From Actinomycetota bacterium (GTDB taxonomy: Bacteria; Actinomycetota; Actinomycetes; Actinomycetales; Microbacteriaceae), in the NCBI GenBank assembly GCA_009703545.1, contig WLFX01000005.1, positions 1-18,865 of the forward strand: DNA of 18,865 bases, written 5' to 3'. The notes beneath the pieces are model-generated. The model ran no database searches, was not told where the DNA came from, and saw nothing but the letters and a program-made list of their open reading frames with translations. The translations under genes and the position numbers were made by a program. Below are positions 1 through 8,783 of this stretch, in pieces; position 1 is the first letter of the stretch, and each line of letters begins with the position of its first letter.

Positions 1-127
1 CGTTTTCAATTTGGATGCGACGAAGTTCCTTGACGACCTCATCGAGGAAGTCATCAACATCATCGGGGTCATAACCATCGCGTTTCGTCTTGAATTGTTT
101 GTTAACAATGTCTTCAGCGCTCAACAT
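1..127 (-). CDS. divIVA: DivIVA/Wag31 polar growth protein, N-terminal fragment (cut by window edge)
   Basis: The 42 visible residues start MLSAEDIVNKQFKTK and continue with a YDPDDVDDFLDEVVKELRR segment. This is the conserved N-terminal membrane-binding region of actinobacterial DivIVA (Wag31), which collects at curved membrane at the poles and septum and organises peripheral wall synthesis in this group. The coiled-coil remainder lies beyond the left edge. The ATG at 127 is chosen because the family N-terminus begins there; the ATG at 140 is out of frame. The gene is the last visible member of the minus-strand cluster, 60 bases after yggT. That gap holds a small hairpin, so separate regulation is possible. 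Identity is secure despite the truncation. Confidence 0.93.
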   Translation of the reverse strand, partial: MLSAEDIVNKQFKTKRDGYDPDDVDDFLDEVVKELRRIQIEN

Positions 128-149
128 TGGCCGGCCTCATTCCTTAGGA

Positions 150-167
150 CAACCGCTTTATCGGTTG
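150..167 (-). promoter_or_regulatory. Small hairpin in the divIVA leader
   Basis: On the minus strand CAACCG and CGGTTG form a perfect 6-bp stem around a 6-base loop, 22 bases upstream of the divIVA ATG and before its purine-rich AGG. There is no T-tract, so it does not look like an intrinsic terminator. A TAAAGT hexamer (173-178, minus strand) just upstream could be a -10 element, but no good -35 is seen. The function is unknown. Confidence 0.3.
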
Positions 168-187
168 ACATCACTTTACCGCGAACC

Positions 188-466
188 CTAAACAACCCAG
201 GACATTGCAATGTACGTGCCGAACAACAACAAGGTCCACGACAGGTCGATCGCGACCGCGCCAATGCGCAACGGTTTGATGAATCGTCGGAGAAATCGGA
301 GCGGTGGATCGGTCACGGTGTAAGTCGCTTCGGCGATTAGCAACACAACACCGCGCGGGCGCCATTGCGGCGCGATTTGTTGAACCCACTCCAGTATGAA
401 TCTTGCCCACAGCAATGCCGAGAAGCACCATAGAATTCCCCAGAGGACGGTTCCCAACACTGGCAT
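188..466 (-). CDS. yggT: YggT family membrane protein
   Basis: A 92-residue protein with two hydrophobic segments, roughly residues 5-28 and 68-90. They are separated by a polar stretch containing TDPPLRFLRRFIKPLR, the signature TDP-x2-x3-R region of the YggT family. YggT proteins are small integral membrane proteins with no firmly defined biochemical activity. In Gram-positive bacteria they sit between sepF and divIVA and are linked genetically to division and osmotic tolerance. The ATG at 466 lies three bases after the sepF stop, so translation is probably coupled, since no clear Shine-Dalgarno is visible. The length is normal and the motif intact. Confidence 0.9.
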   Translation of the reverse strand: MPVLGTVLWGILWCFSALLWARFILEWVQQIAPQWRPRGVVLLIAEATYTVTDPPLRFLRRFIKPLRIGAVAIDLSWTLLLFGTYIAMSWVV

Positions 467-469
467 GAA

Positions 470-916
470 TTAGGCCAGTAGTTCTTCGTCGTCGCTCGTC
501 TGCAGGCTGTTCTGGTCGAGTTCGTCGTCGAACTGTTCAATCCCCGCGGGGGTGAGCATGAATACCTTGACGGCGACGCGTCGGATGGTCCCGTCAAGGC
601 CCTTGACGAGGCCTGACATGAAGTCGATAAGGCGCCGCACGTCGGCCTCTTGCATCATGGACAAGTCGACAATGATCGGTGAGCCGTCCGCAAACGTCTC
701 TGCAATACCCGACGCGTCGGACGCATATCGGCGAGGGCGCATGGTGTGAATCACCGAATAGGACGGTTCATGGCGTGACCGGCTCATCGAGCGCACCGGC
801 GCTGCGACGGGCCGAGGTCCGGACGAACGCGGGACGTCGGGCCGAACGCTCGCGCGTTCCCGTGGAAATTGAGATGACGATGCAACGAAGCCAAGGTATT
901 CAAGTGTTTTCCTCAT
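470..916 (-). CDS. sepF: SepF, FtsZ membrane anchor
   Basis: SepF tethers FtsZ polymers to the membrane and is essential in actinobacteria, which lack FtsA. The 148-residue protein begins MRKTLEYLGFV, the short amphipathic membrane-binding helix. A disordered, Arg/Ser/Pro-rich linker follows (about 12-70). The globular SepF domain (about 70-130) contains SPIIVDLSMMQEADVRRLIDF, the GLVKGLDGTIRRV segment and the FMLTPAGIE strand typical of the family. An acidic tail (DELDQNSLQTSDDEELLA) ends the protein. The ATG at 916 is preceded by AAGGAGAGGA. The gene lies 32 bases after yggS in the usual ftsZ-yggS-sepF-yggT order. Confidence 0.95.
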   Translation of the reverse strand: MRKTLEYLGFVASSSQFPRERASVRPDVPRSSGPRPVAAPVRSMSRSRHEPSYSVIHTMRPRRYASDASGIAETFADGSPIIVDLSMMQEADVRRLIDFMSGLVKGLDGTIRRVAVKVFMLTPAGIEQFDDELDQNSLQTSDDEELLA

Positions 917-948
917 GACGATGTCCTCTCCTTGAGGTTTTCATCAGA

Positions 949-1623
949 TTAACGCGGAGTTGGGCGATTTCCCGTGATTGACGAGCCAATCCGAAGGTGT
1001 GTCGCACCGTGCTCGATCGCTTGTTGCCAATCGGCACTCATGCCCGCCGAGATGGCCGTAGCGTTCGGATAAGCCTGACGAAGAATCTCGGACATCGTTG
1101 CAACGTCGGCAAACGCCGCACTCGGGTCGGCATCCTGAGGTGCCACCGCCATCACGCCACGCAGGTCTATCGTGCCCGCGGCAAGGATTCGCTCGGCGAG
1201 TCGCAACATGTCGTCGGCAGTTTGCACTCCCCCACGGCCGGGATCGTCGGTCAGGTTCAACTCGATAAAGCCATCGACTCGATGTTCGGATGTGACGAGG
1301 GCGTCAACGACGGAATCGCGATCAAGGGAGTGAATAACCGAGGCGTATCGCGCGATAGCCCTAGCTTTGTTGGACTGGATTTGCCCGACGAAGTGCCAGG
1401 TGAGGTCTCTACCCTCGAGCGCATCGGCCTTTGGTGCAGCATCTTGATGTCTGCTCTCCCCAAAATGGTGGGCGCCAGCGTCGAGAAGTTCCTCGATGAC
1501 GGACACTGGATGAAACTTCGTGACAACGACAAGCGTGACGTCATTGACATCGCGACCCCACTTGTCACATTCCGCGGCCACATCAGCGCACACTGAGTGC
1601 CATCGTGCGGTTACGGACGGCAC
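949..1623 (-). CDS. yggS: YggS/YlmE-type PLP homeostasis protein (alanine racemase N-terminal fold)
   Basis: A 224-residue member of the PLP-binding COG0325 family, which buffers cellular pyridoxal phosphate and has no established catalytic activity. Lys36 in the VVVTKFHPV segment is the expected Schiff-base lysine. Further motifs are WHFVGQIQSNK (about 75-85), IHSLDR, GVMAVAPQ, and the phosphate-binding ISAGMSADWQQAIEHGATHLRIGSSITG near the C-terminus. The usual FGEN motif reads FGESR (54-58), a mild substitution. The start is GTG at 1623, six bases after the ftsZ stop with no clear Shine-Dalgarno, suggesting coupling. The pgeF/yfiH gene often found between ftsZ and yggS in actinobacteria is absent. 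Confidence 0.93.
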   Translation of the reverse strand: MPSVTARWHSVCADVAAECDKWGRDVNDVTLVVVTKFHPVSVIEELLDAGAHHFGESRHQDAAPKADALEGRDLTWHFVGQIQSNKARAIARYASVIHSLDRDSVVDALVTSEHRVDGFIELNLTDDPGRGGVQTADDMLRLAERILAAGTIDLRGVMAVAPQDADPSAAFADVATMSEILRQAYPNATAISAGMSADWQQAIEHGATHLRIGSSITGNRPTPR

Positions 1624-1629
1624 AACGAA

Positions 1630-2745
1630 CTACTGAAGGAATTCGGGTAAGTCGTAGGCGTCTGAATCGGCAAACTGGTCGGTCAACACCGGGATATCAG
1701 TTGTCGTTCCTGACCTGCCGAATTCGCTGCGTTGTAATTCCTCATCGAGCGTTTGGAACGACGCAACGGTTCCAATTCGTTCGGGGCGCACGGTGTCTCG
1801 CTCGTCGAAACCAGCGGCGATTACCGTTACGCGCACCTCGTCACCGAGGGTGTCGTCAATTCCCATTCCCCAGATGAAGTTGGCTTCGGGGTGGATGACA
1901 TCTGAGATGAGTGACGCCGCTTCGTTGACCTCCATGATGGATAGGTTGGAACCGGCCTGAAAAGACAACAACACGCCGTGAGCACCATTTATGGTCTGGT
2001 CGAGCATCGGCGACGCAATCGCCATCTCCGTTGCCTTAATCGCCCTTTCGGCCCCACGTGCGCTTCCTATGCCCATGAGCGACGTTCCCGCTCCGTGCAT
2101 GACGCTGCGAACGTCGGCGAAGTCGAGGTTGATAAGGCCAGGGTTCGTGATGAGGTTGGTGATGCCTTGGACTCCGGCGAGGAGAACCTCATCGGCGATG
2201 GCAAACGCTTCGGTGACCGAAATCGTCGGGTCAGCAAGTTGAAGGAGTCGATCGTTAGGGACGACAATAAGAGTGTCGACCTCTTCGCGAAGGCGTTCAA
2301 CCCCCGCTTCGGCCTGTTCGCGACGACGACGCGCCTCGAAGCCGAACGGCGTCGTCACGACACCAATGGTGAGAGCACCGATTGATTTGGCGATGCGAGC
2401 GACAACCGGCGCGCCACCGGTTCCGGTTCCGCCACCTTCGCCTGCTGTGACGAAAACGAGATCCGCGCCCGCGAGGCTTTCTTCAATTTCAGTGGCGTGG
2501 TCTTCCGCCGCGCGACGACCAATTTCGGGGTCGGCGCCAGCACCGAGACCTCGGGTCAATTGCCGTCCAACGTCGAGTTTGACATCAGCATCGCTGAGGA
2601 GAAGAGCCTGAGCGTCGGTATTGACCGCAATGTATTCCACGCCCTTGATCTTGGCGTCGATCATTCGATTGACAGCATTGACACCACCGCCACCTACGCC
2701 GACGACCTTGATGACGGCGAGATAATTGTTGCTTGCGGATGCCAT
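1630..2745 (-). CDS. ftsZ: FtsZ, tubulin-like cell division GTPase
   Basis: FtsZ polymerises with GTP at midcell and recruits the divisome. The 371-residue protein has the N-terminal [13 protein letters not shown] loop (16-28), the tubulin signature GGGTGTG (104-110) and the catalytic T7 loop in [14 protein letters not shown]. After a short variable linker it ends in [10 protein letters not shown], the conserved tail that binds SepF. I chose the ATG at 2745 because GGAGGA sits five bases upstream. A TTG twelve bases further up would add only four residues and would overlap that Shine-Dalgarno. Upstream lie 93 non-coding bases with a 17-bp dyad, so ftsZ may have its own control as well as operon read-through. 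Confidence 0.98.
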   Translation of the reverse strand: MASASNNYLAVIKVVGVGGGGVNAVNRMIDAKIKGVEYIAVNTDAQALLLSDADVKLDVGRQLTRGLGAGADPEIGRRAAEDHATEIEESLAGADLVFVTAGEGGGTGTGGAPVVARIAKSIGALTIGVVTTPFGFEARRRREQAEAGVERLREEVDTLIVVPNDRLLQLADPTISVTEAFAIADEVLLAGVQGITNLITNPGLINLDFADVRSVMHGAGTSLMGIGSARGAERAIKATEMAIASPMLDQTINGAHGVLLSFQAGSNLSIMEVNEAASLISDVIHPEANFIWGMGIDDTLGDEVRVTVIAAGFDERDTVRPERIGTVASFQTLDEELQRSEFGRSGTTTDIPVLTDQFADSDAYDLPEFLQ

Positions 2746-2765
2746 GGATTCCTCCAACGTTCAGG

Positions 2766-2782
2766 CTCAACTTGAAGTCGAG
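2766..2782 (-). promoter_or_regulatory. 17-bp dyad in the ftsQ-ftsZ intergenic region
   Basis: On the minus strand CTCGACTT-C-AAGTTGAG is a palindrome with 8-base arms, one mismatch and a single central base. It starts 37 and ends 21 bases upstream of the ftsZ ATG. The loop is too short for a good RNA hairpin, so a dimeric DNA-binding protein site is the more natural reading. This 93-base gap is the largest inside the packed part of the cluster and is a plausible place for ftsZ-specific regulation. I cannot identify a clear -10/-35 pair there. Confidence 0.35.
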
Positions 2783-2838
2783 ACTTTTCCTGCCCTCTCA
2801 GGCACCCACACGGTAGTCACGACCATGCGCCACATCCG

Positions 2839-3687
2839 TTAACGCGGTCGGCGTGTCGTGATTTGGCGCAACGGCTGCAAAACGATGTTGTCCGGAGCAG
2901 AGACATCGATTTCAAAAACTCCATTCGAACGATCAGCAACTCGAAGAGCGCGATCCATCACCACAATCTTCACCGCGGAATTGTCAGGAGAGCCCCATAC
3001 TATTTCGTGGCCGACCCCGCGAAGGGTGAATCGAACGCTGTCTCGAGTCTGTGCTGATATGGAGGCGACTTTCGCGCGGACGCTGCTTGGCAGGGAAACG
3101 AGAGTCTCTGCCATGGCGCTAAATGCGATGTCGGTGGTTGACTCCCCCAACAATTCGGGAATTCCCGCGGGCGTTACCGAAACAGTGTCAATGACGACAC
3201 CAGCAGCGTCAATAACCTCCCAGTCAGATTCGACTGCCATAAAACCGATCGCTTGCCGTTCGACGACACGAATGACAAGAGTGTGCGGGGGTTGAATCTC
3301 GGTCGTGAATGACTGAATTCGCGCAACGGAACTGAGTCGTTTATGAATCGCGTCGAAGTTGAGTGCGACAAGCGGATCACCGACCTGGTCGGATGCCGCG
3401 CCGATGATGATTCGCTCGGGAACAGAGTCTCGTCCCTTAACGACGATGTCTGTCAACGTGAGTAGTGGCGACATCACAATCCCGGTCACCACCAGTGCAA
3501 CCGCGACGAGAGCACCGCCACCCGTCAGCCACGCGCGACGACGGCGGCGGCGACCGGCCGTGAATCGACGCTCGTCCGAATCACGGGGAGCAAATCGACT
3601 CGCGGGTTCGGCAACCGGCCGCAATCGAGATGGGCCCCGAACCGACCGCGTTGTGCCAATCGCGCCTGGCAGATCGGGGCGCTTCAC
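2839..3687 (-). CDS. ftsQ: FtsQ/DivIB divisome protein
   Basis: A 282-residue bitopic membrane protein. A basic cytoplasmic N-terminus ends in RRRRRR (46-51), followed by one transmembrane helix (about 53-73). A POTRA domain starts at LLTLTDIVVKGRDSV (about 75-145) and an FtsQ domain follows, ending near residue 275. FtsQ links cytoplasmic FtsZ to the septal synthesis complex through FtsL/FtsB-type partners. The start is GTG at 3687, overlapping the murC stop as GTGA, which implies translational coupling. The order murC-ftsQ-ftsZ is standard for actinobacteria. Sequence conservation is low, as is usual for FtsQ, but domain layout and position make the call firm. Confidence 0.93.
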   Translation of the reverse strand: MKRPDLPGAIGTTRSVRGPSRLRPVAEPASRFAPRDSDERRFTAGRRRRRRAWLTGGGALVAVALVVTGIVMSPLLTLTDIVVKGRDSVPERIIIGAASDQVGDPLVALNFDAIHKRLSSVARIQSFTTEIQPPHTLVIRVVERQAIGFMAVESDWEVIDAAGVVIDTVSVTPAGIPELLGESTTDIAFSAMAETLVSLPSSVRAKVASISAQTRDSVRFTLRGVGHEIVWGSPDNSAVKIVVMDRALRVADRSNGVFEIDVSAPDNIVLQPLRQITTRRPR

Positions 3688-5075
3688 GACGCGTCAAGTT
3701 CGCGGGCGACCAGTGGAATAATCCGATAGACATCGCCACAGGACAGCGTCATGATGATGTCGCCCGCTTTCGCGTGCGCGGCCGCGATTTTCGCGGCGTC
3801 CATCCAATCGGGACAATACGCCACGCGTGTCTGATCGATGAAGGCATCAGAAACTAGAGCGCCCGTTACTCCCGTGATCGGGTCTTCACGCGCGCCATAC
3901 ACGTCAAGGACAACAGTAAAGTCCGCGCCATTCTCATATTCACGCGCGAAATCGACCGCCATGTCTCGCGTTCGCGAATACAAATGGGGCTGGTGAATCG
4001 CAATGAGGCGACCATCGCCAACCACACTTTTAGCCGTGGCCAGCGCGGCTCGGACTTCGCGCGGGTGGTGGGCATAGTCGTCGTAGACGCGCACACCTCG
4101 GGTGGTGTTCATCAGTTCAAAGCGCCGACCGGTACCCGCAAAATCACCCAGAGCGGCCGCGGCCGCAGACATCTCGACACCAAGTGCACATAACACCGCG
4201 ACCGCACCCGTGGCATTGATTGCGTTGTGAGCTCCAGGGACGGGTAATCGGAATACGACGACCTCGGCACCGTGTGTGATCGTCGCGGTGACACCATCGG
4301 CTGATGACTCGATATTGCTGACGCGGTAATCGACCCCGTCCGATTCGCCAAAAGTCACGGTCGGTGCAGTGATTCGGGGCATCAACCGCAGCAGAGTTGG
4401 GTCGTCTCCCGACACAACAACGACCTCACGACAACCGTTTGCAAAAGCTATGAACGCGTCATCGAAGGCCTCATCGGAACCGTAATGATCACGATGGTCG
4501 GAGTCGATATTGGTGATCAACCCGATTGATGTCGGATACACGAGGAAAGTCCCGTCCGATTCATCCGCTTCGATGACGAACTCAGGGTCGGTTCCTTGTC
4601 CTGATGATGCGCCGACGTTTGCCAACACGCCACCATTCACGAATGACGGAGAGCGTCCGACACCGCGCAGACCGGTCACAATCATCGCCGTCGACGTGGT
4701 TTTTCCGTGAGCTCCCGCTATCGACACCACGCGGTGATCACGCACAAGCCAGGCCAACGCACGTGAGCGATGAAGGATGCGAATCCCGTGATCGATTGCC
4801 CAGAGATATTCGGAGTTGTCAGCCCATAACGCGCCGGTAACCACCACCGTATCGGCGTCACGCACCGCAACGGGTTCATGTCCGATCTGGACGTTGATTC
4901 CGTCTGCTCGGAGAGCCGTCACCGTTGGCGACTCCGAGCGGTCCGAACCAGTGACTAGGACACCTCGAGAGTGCAACATGCGGGCAATACCACTCATTCC
5001 GCTTCCGCCGATTCCGATGAAATGAACTCGTCCGAGTTCGTCGGGAAGTTCAACAGTCAGGTCGGGCGCAATCAC
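3684..5075 (-). CDS. murC: MurC, UDP-MurNAc:L-alanine ligase
   Basis: MurC joins L-Ala to UDP-MurNAc with ATP, the first peptide step of peptidoglycan synthesis in the cytoplasm. The 463-residue length is typical. The N-terminal Rossmann domain has HFIGIGGSGMSGIA (18-31). The ATP P-loop GAHGKTTS is at 121-128. The EADESDGTFL and NIDSDHRDHYG catalytic segments follow, and the C-terminal domain has DDYAHHPREV. All motifs are intact. The start is GTG at 5075, nine bases after the murG stop, with AGGG upstream. The stop overlaps the ftsQ start (GTGA). Confidence 0.97.
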   Translation of the reverse strand: MIAPDLTVELPDELGRVHFIGIGGSGMSGIARMLHSRGVLVTGSDRSESPTVTALRADGINVQIGHEPVAVRDADTVVVTGALWADNSEYLWAIDHGIRILHRSRALAWLVRDHRVVSIAGAHGKTTSTAMIVTGLRGVGRSPSFVNGGVLANVGASSGQGTDPEFVIEADESDGTFLVYPTSIGLITNIDSDHRDHYGSDEAFDDAFIAFANGCREVVVVSGDDPTLLRLMPRITAPTVTFGESDGVDYRVSNIESSADGVTATITHGAEVVVFRLPVPGAHNAINATGAVAVLCALGVEMSAAAAALGDFAGTGRRFELMNTTRGVRVYDDYAHHPREVRAALATAKSVVGDGRLIAIHQPHLYSRTRDMAVDFAREYENGADFTVVLDVYGAREDPITGVTGALVSDAFIDQTRVAYCPDWMDAAKIAAAHAKAGDIIMTLSCGDVYRIIPLVARELDAS

Positions 5076-5084
5076 GACTCAACC

Positions 5085-6167
5085 CTAAGCCCGTGACTCA
5101 GAGAGCGCGGCGAACACCATGTCGGTGAGCCGTTGAGCCCCGTCACGGATTCCTGACTCTGACGCTCGGTGAGCCATTGTTTCGCGCTGTTCATCATTCG
5201 CCAACATTGGGATGAGTGAGTTCCGCACCCACGCCCCCGTGAACTCAGCATCGCGGCAGAGGACTGCACCACCCGCCGCAACGAGGTCACGTGCATTCAA
5301 TTCCTGCTCACCGTTCCCGACCGGATACGGCACAAATACCGACGGGATTCCTAAACCCGCCAGTTCACTGACGGTCGCGGCACCAGCACGAGCGACGACA
5401 AAATCTGCAGCCGCCCAAGCGAGATCCATTCGGTCGCAATACGGCAACGCGTGGTAACCCGCGATTTGTGGATCGATGAATTCTCTCGTTTCGCCCACTG
5501 TGTGGAGAATTTGCCAGCCCGCCGCCGTAATGTCTCGTGCCGTCTCGGTCACCGTTGAGTTGATGCGTGCCGCGCCCGTCGATCCGCCCGTCACGACGAG
5601 AACTGGGCGCGTGGCAACGAGTCCGAAGTGCCGAAGCGCCACGGCGCGAGTGGCACCGCGGTCAAGGTTCGCGATCTCGGCCCGAAGCGGCATGCCGGTC
5701 AGATTCGAATGTGGAAGAGGCGTGTTCGGGAACGTCACCGCGACGTGACTCGTCAGCCGCGATCCCCATTTGTTGGCGATACCCGGAAGTGCGTTAGCTT
5801 CATGAATAACGAGAGGAATGCCGGACTGACGCGCAGCCACATAAGCGGGCGCTGCGGCATACCCGCCAAAACCCACCACGATGTCCACCCCGCGCGACCC
5901 GATCAAGGTCACTGCGTGTCGCACTGCGCGAAAAAATCTTGCGGGAAAAGAGAGGGCAGAAAGGTTAAGCCGCCGCGGAAACGGCACGCGTTCGATGGTG
6001 AGAAGTTCATAGCCCCGAGCCGGGACAAGGCGCGATTCGAGACCCTCGGCAGTTCCCAAAACCAGAACCGTTGCGTTGGGTTCACGTGCGCGAATCGCAT
6101 CGGCGGTCGCCAACAACGGATTAACGTGACCCGCCGTACCGCCCCCCGCGAGCAAAAACACGGTCAT
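5085..6167 (-). CDS. murG: MurG, lipid II-forming GlcNAc transferase
   Basis: MurG transfers GlcNAc from UDP-GlcNAc to lipid I at the inner face of the membrane to make lipid II. The 360-residue GT-B protein has the N-terminal glycine loop AGGGTAGHVNP (7-17). A second glycine-rich turn, VTGGSTGAARIN, opens the C-terminal half. The UDP-GlcNAc site follows as RAGAATVSELAGLGIPSVFVP and then QELNARDLVAAGGA. No transmembrane segment is expected, and a hydrophobic/basic patch (about 75-90) fits membrane association. The ATG at 6167 overlaps the ftsW stop as ATGA. Confidence 0.97.
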   Translation of the reverse strand: MTVFLLAGGGTAGHVNPLLATADAIRAREPNATVLVLGTAEGLESRLVPARGYELLTIERVPFPRRLNLSALSFPARFFRAVRHAVTLIGSRGVDIVVGFGGYAAAPAYVAARQSGIPLVIHEANALPGIANKWGSRLTSHVAVTFPNTPLPHSNLTGMPLRAEIANLDRGATRAVALRHFGLVATRPVLVVTGGSTGAARINSTVTETARDITAAGWQILHTVGETREFIDPQIAGYHALPYCDRMDLAWAAADFVVARAGAATVSELAGLGIPSVFVPYPVGNGEQELNARDLVAAGGAVLCRDAEFTGAWVRNSLIPMLANDEQRETMAHRASESGIRDGAQRLTDMVFAALSESRA

Positions 6168-7315
6168 CCGTATCGTTCCTCATGCCGAACGCAACTGATG
6201 ACCACACCGATTGCGAGAAAGTTCGCCACAAGCGCAGAGCCACCCGAAGAAATGAAAGGCAACGGGACTCCGAGCACCGGCAAAACGTTGAGGACAACGG
6301 CGATGTTGACGAATGCTTGACCGATAATCCACACAAATACGCCCCCGATGAGAACTCGTGTCAATGGCTGGGGAAATTCGCGAACCAGTCGAACGAGGGT
6401 TACGGCAAGGACGAGAAGCAGCGCAATCAACGCGATCGCTCCAAACATGCCCAATTCTTCGCCCACGATTGCAAAGATGTAGTCGGAATCAGCGTGAGGA
6501 AGCCACGACCATTTCGCACGTGAACTGCCGGGCCCTAGTCCGAACAGTCCCCCGGCTGATAACGCCCATAGTCCGTGCATCGTCTGCCAACACACCGTCT
6601 CGTACTGTTCAGGGGTGCACCCCTGTAACCACGCATCAAATCGCGCACCACGGTTTGATCCTCCGACGTTGAGCAGTGCGAACACCGCCAATGCGGCGGC
6701 GACGGCGAGTGTCCAGATTGTGCGGGACGGTAGACCCGCGAAGGCGAGCATTCCCAACACGATGAGCCCCATAATCATTGTCGTTCCCAGATCCCCACCG
6801 AGACCGACCATTGCAATAGGAATCCCCACCCAGACCAACGGTTGAATCCAGCGTTGAAGTGGTTCGTCAAGCATGAACTCGTTGTCATGAATCCACGAGG
6901 CAAACCAGACGATTACGGCCAGTTTGAGGAACTCAGAGGGCTGGAATGAGAGAAATCCGATGTCGAGCCAGTTGCGGTTGCCTCCGTATTCTGTCCCAAA
7001 CGCGAGTACCGCGAGTTGGAGCATAAACCCACCGCCAACGAACAGGTTTCGATTTTTACTCCAGAACGACACCGGCCACCGAGCGATGATGAGGCACAGC
7101 GCACCGCCGAACACCGCGCTAGCCGCCTGCATGAAGCCGTCGGCGAAGAAATTGCCACCGTTGCTCAAACCGCTAGTTACGGACGACGCCGACAGCACCA
7201 TGAATATCCCAAACAGTGACAGTAACGCCGTGACGGCAATCAGCATCGTGACGTTCGGCGAATCGGCCTCAAACGGGTTTCGCAGTTGCATGCGGCTAGA
7301 CCGCAGACTAGTCAT
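6164..7315 (-). CDS. ftsW: FtsW, septal peptidoglycan glycosyltransferase (SEDS family)
   Basis: A 383-residue polytopic SEDS protein that polymerises lipid II at the septum together with the transpeptidase FtsI, encoded in the same operon. Signature segments are NWLDIGFLSFQPSEF (115-129), LGGDLGTTMIMG, and LPHADSDYIFAIVGEELG (272-289). In the last, Asp278 matches the catalytic aspartate of SEDS enzymes. GVPLPFISSGGSA lies near the C-terminus. The long extracytoplasmic loop carries two cysteines (233 and 242) that could pair. The ATG at 7315 overlaps the end of murD by eight bases. A second in-frame ATG at codon 9 is possible. Confidence 0.96.
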   Translation of the reverse strand: MTSLRSSRMQLRNPFEADSPNVTMLIAVTALLSLFGIFMVLSASSVTSGLSNGGNFFADGFMQAASAVFGGALCLIIARWPVSFWSKNRNLFVGGGFMLQLAVLAFGTEYGGNRNWLDIGFLSFQPSEFLKLAVIVWFASWIHDNEFMLDEPLQRWIQPLVWVGIPIAMVGLGGDLGTTMIMGLIVLGMLAFAGLPSRTIWTLAVAAALAVFALLNVGGSNRGARFDAWLQGCTPEQYETVCWQTMHGLWALSAGGLFGLGPGSSRAKWSWLPHADSDYIFAIVGEELGMFGAIALIALLLVLAVTLVRLVREFPQPLTRVLIGGVFVWIIGQAFVNIAVVLNVLPVLGVPLPFISSGGSALVANFLAIGVVISCVRHEERYG

Positions 7316-8783
7316 CGGTCAAACCAACGTGTGCGCGAACGGCTGCTTGGAATTGACGCCCACGGTCGGCATAGTCAACGAATTGATCCATCGATGCGGC
7401 GGCGGGCGCCAGTAACACTGTGTCTCCCGGCGACGCATTCAGTGCCGCAGCCGAAACAGCGGCGTTCATCACGTCGTCTGTGTCAATTTCGATGAATGGA
7501 ACGTCGGGAGCCCACGCCGCCATCACTCGTCGTGGCTCTTCTCGGTCGATTCCGATGGCGATAACAGCGCGAAGCCTCGATCGGTGTGCCTGTACCAGCT
7601 CATCAATCTGTGTTCCCTTGAACATCCCGCCAACAATCCAGACCAGTGATGGAAATGCGCGAAGCGACGCATTCGCCGCGTGCGCATTGGTTGCTTTAGA
7701 ATCGTCGACCCAGGTCACGCCGCCGTTTTCGGTCACGGTCTCACACCGATGATGGTCGAGTTGGAACGAATCCAGCCCGGCGGCAACATCCACCGCGGAC
7801 GCCCCAACGGACAAGGCCATGCCGGAGGCCGCCAGAATATTGAGAATCATGTGCGGGGTTGCAAAGCCGAGTTCCGCCAAGTGATCGACCGTCGTCAATT
7901 CCTGGGCGTTGTTTCGTCGATCGGGGACAAATGCACGGTCGACGAGTATGCCGTCAATAGTTCCCAATTCACCGGTGTCCGGCGTCACTAAACCGAAGCC
8001 GATCGCTTCGCAGCCTTCTTCGACGTTCGCGTCGCGCACGAGGGCCTCGGTCACCGGGTCGATTCGGCTATAGAACACGGACTTCCGGGTGTTGTGATAC
8101 ACCGCACCTTTCGCCGCGCGGTACGCCTCGACTGAGCCGTGCCAGTCAAGATGGTCTTCCGCGATGTTGAGACATGCGCTGACCATGGGCCGAAGTGCCC
8201 CCTCCCCGATGGTGGGTAACCAGTGCAATTGGAAGCTTGAGATCTCGACCACAAGGAATTCGAAACCCGTCGGGTCACGAACTGCATCCAACACCGGTAC
8301 ACCGATGTTTCCAACCGCCGCGACGCGAAACCCCGCTGTCGCGAGAAAATGAGCCGTGAGTTGAGTCGTTGTCGTCTTGCCATTGGTCCCCGTGATGAGG
8401 AGCCAATCTGCCGTTAGCACTTTGTCCCGGACTCGCCAGGCAAGTTCGATGTCACTCCAAATCTGAATCGACTCGGTCGCAGCCCACGAGACGATCGGGT
8501 GTTGAGGGGAAATGCCCGGACTTACGACGATGACATCCGGACCAAACTCGGTCGCCAATCGGACCATCTCGGTCTCTTCCGGCTCAATCGCATAGTCAAC
8601 CCCGATGACATCGAGAATCGCGGTGTGCTGGTCTGACGCGCCTGCGGTGACAACGAACGCGTGACACCCGAGTTCCCACAGCGTGTCGGCGACAGAAAAT
8701 CCCGTCACCCCCAGCCCCACCACGAGGACCTTGACGCCTTTCCAATCAGCGTTCCAACTCGTCAGACCGGAGAGGCGAGACAT
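7308..8783 (-). CDS. murD: MurD, UDP-MurNAc-L-Ala:D-glutamate ligase
   Basis: MurD adds D-Glu to UDP-MurNAc-L-Ala. The 491-residue protein has the N-terminal VVGLGVTGFS nucleotide-binding loop (21-30) and the P-loop GTNGKTTT (132-139). The central region has EISSFQL and NIAEDHLDWHGS. The C-terminal domain has LDHHR (342-346), the DDSKATN motif (360-366) and a LLAPAAASMDQF segment. All key motifs are intact, in contrast to the neighbouring MurF remnant. The ATG at 8783 forms a TAATG overlap with the mraY stop. An ATG 15 bases upstream is also in frame, but the longer open frame above it is just mraY read in another frame. Confidence 0.96.
   Translation of the reverse strand: MSRLSGLTSWNADWKGVKVLVVGLGVTGFSVADTLWELGCHAFVVTAGASDQHTAILDVIGVDYAIEPEETEMVRLATEFGPDVIVVSPGISPQHPIVSWAATESIQIWSDIELAWRVRDKVLTADWLLITGTNGKTTTTQLTAHFLATAGFRVAAVGNIGVPVLDAVRDPTGFEFLVVEISSFQLHWLPTIGEGALRPMVSACLNIAEDHLDWHGSVEAYRAAKGAVYHNTRKSVFYSRIDPVTEALVRDANVEEGCEAIGFGLVTPDTGELGTIDGILVDRAFVPDRRNNAQELTTVDHLAELGFATPHMILNILAASGMALSVGASAVDVAAGLDSFQLDHHRCETVTENGGVTWVDDSKATNAHAANASLRAFPSLVWIVGGMFKGTQIDELVQAHRSRLRAVIAIGIDREEPRRVMAAWAPDVPFIEIDTDDVMNAAVSAAALNASPGDTVLLAPAAASMDQFVDYADRGRQFQAAVRAHVGLTDD

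Noticed and set aside
997..1596. Plus-strand ORF of 199 codons antisense to yggS
   Set aside because: No domain features, and the minus-strand gene has all the family motifs.
5628..6320. Plus-strand ORF of 230 codons antisense to murG and ftsW
   Set aside because: Arg/His-rich translation with no recognisable motif, wholly inside conserved minus-strand genes; a shadow ORF.
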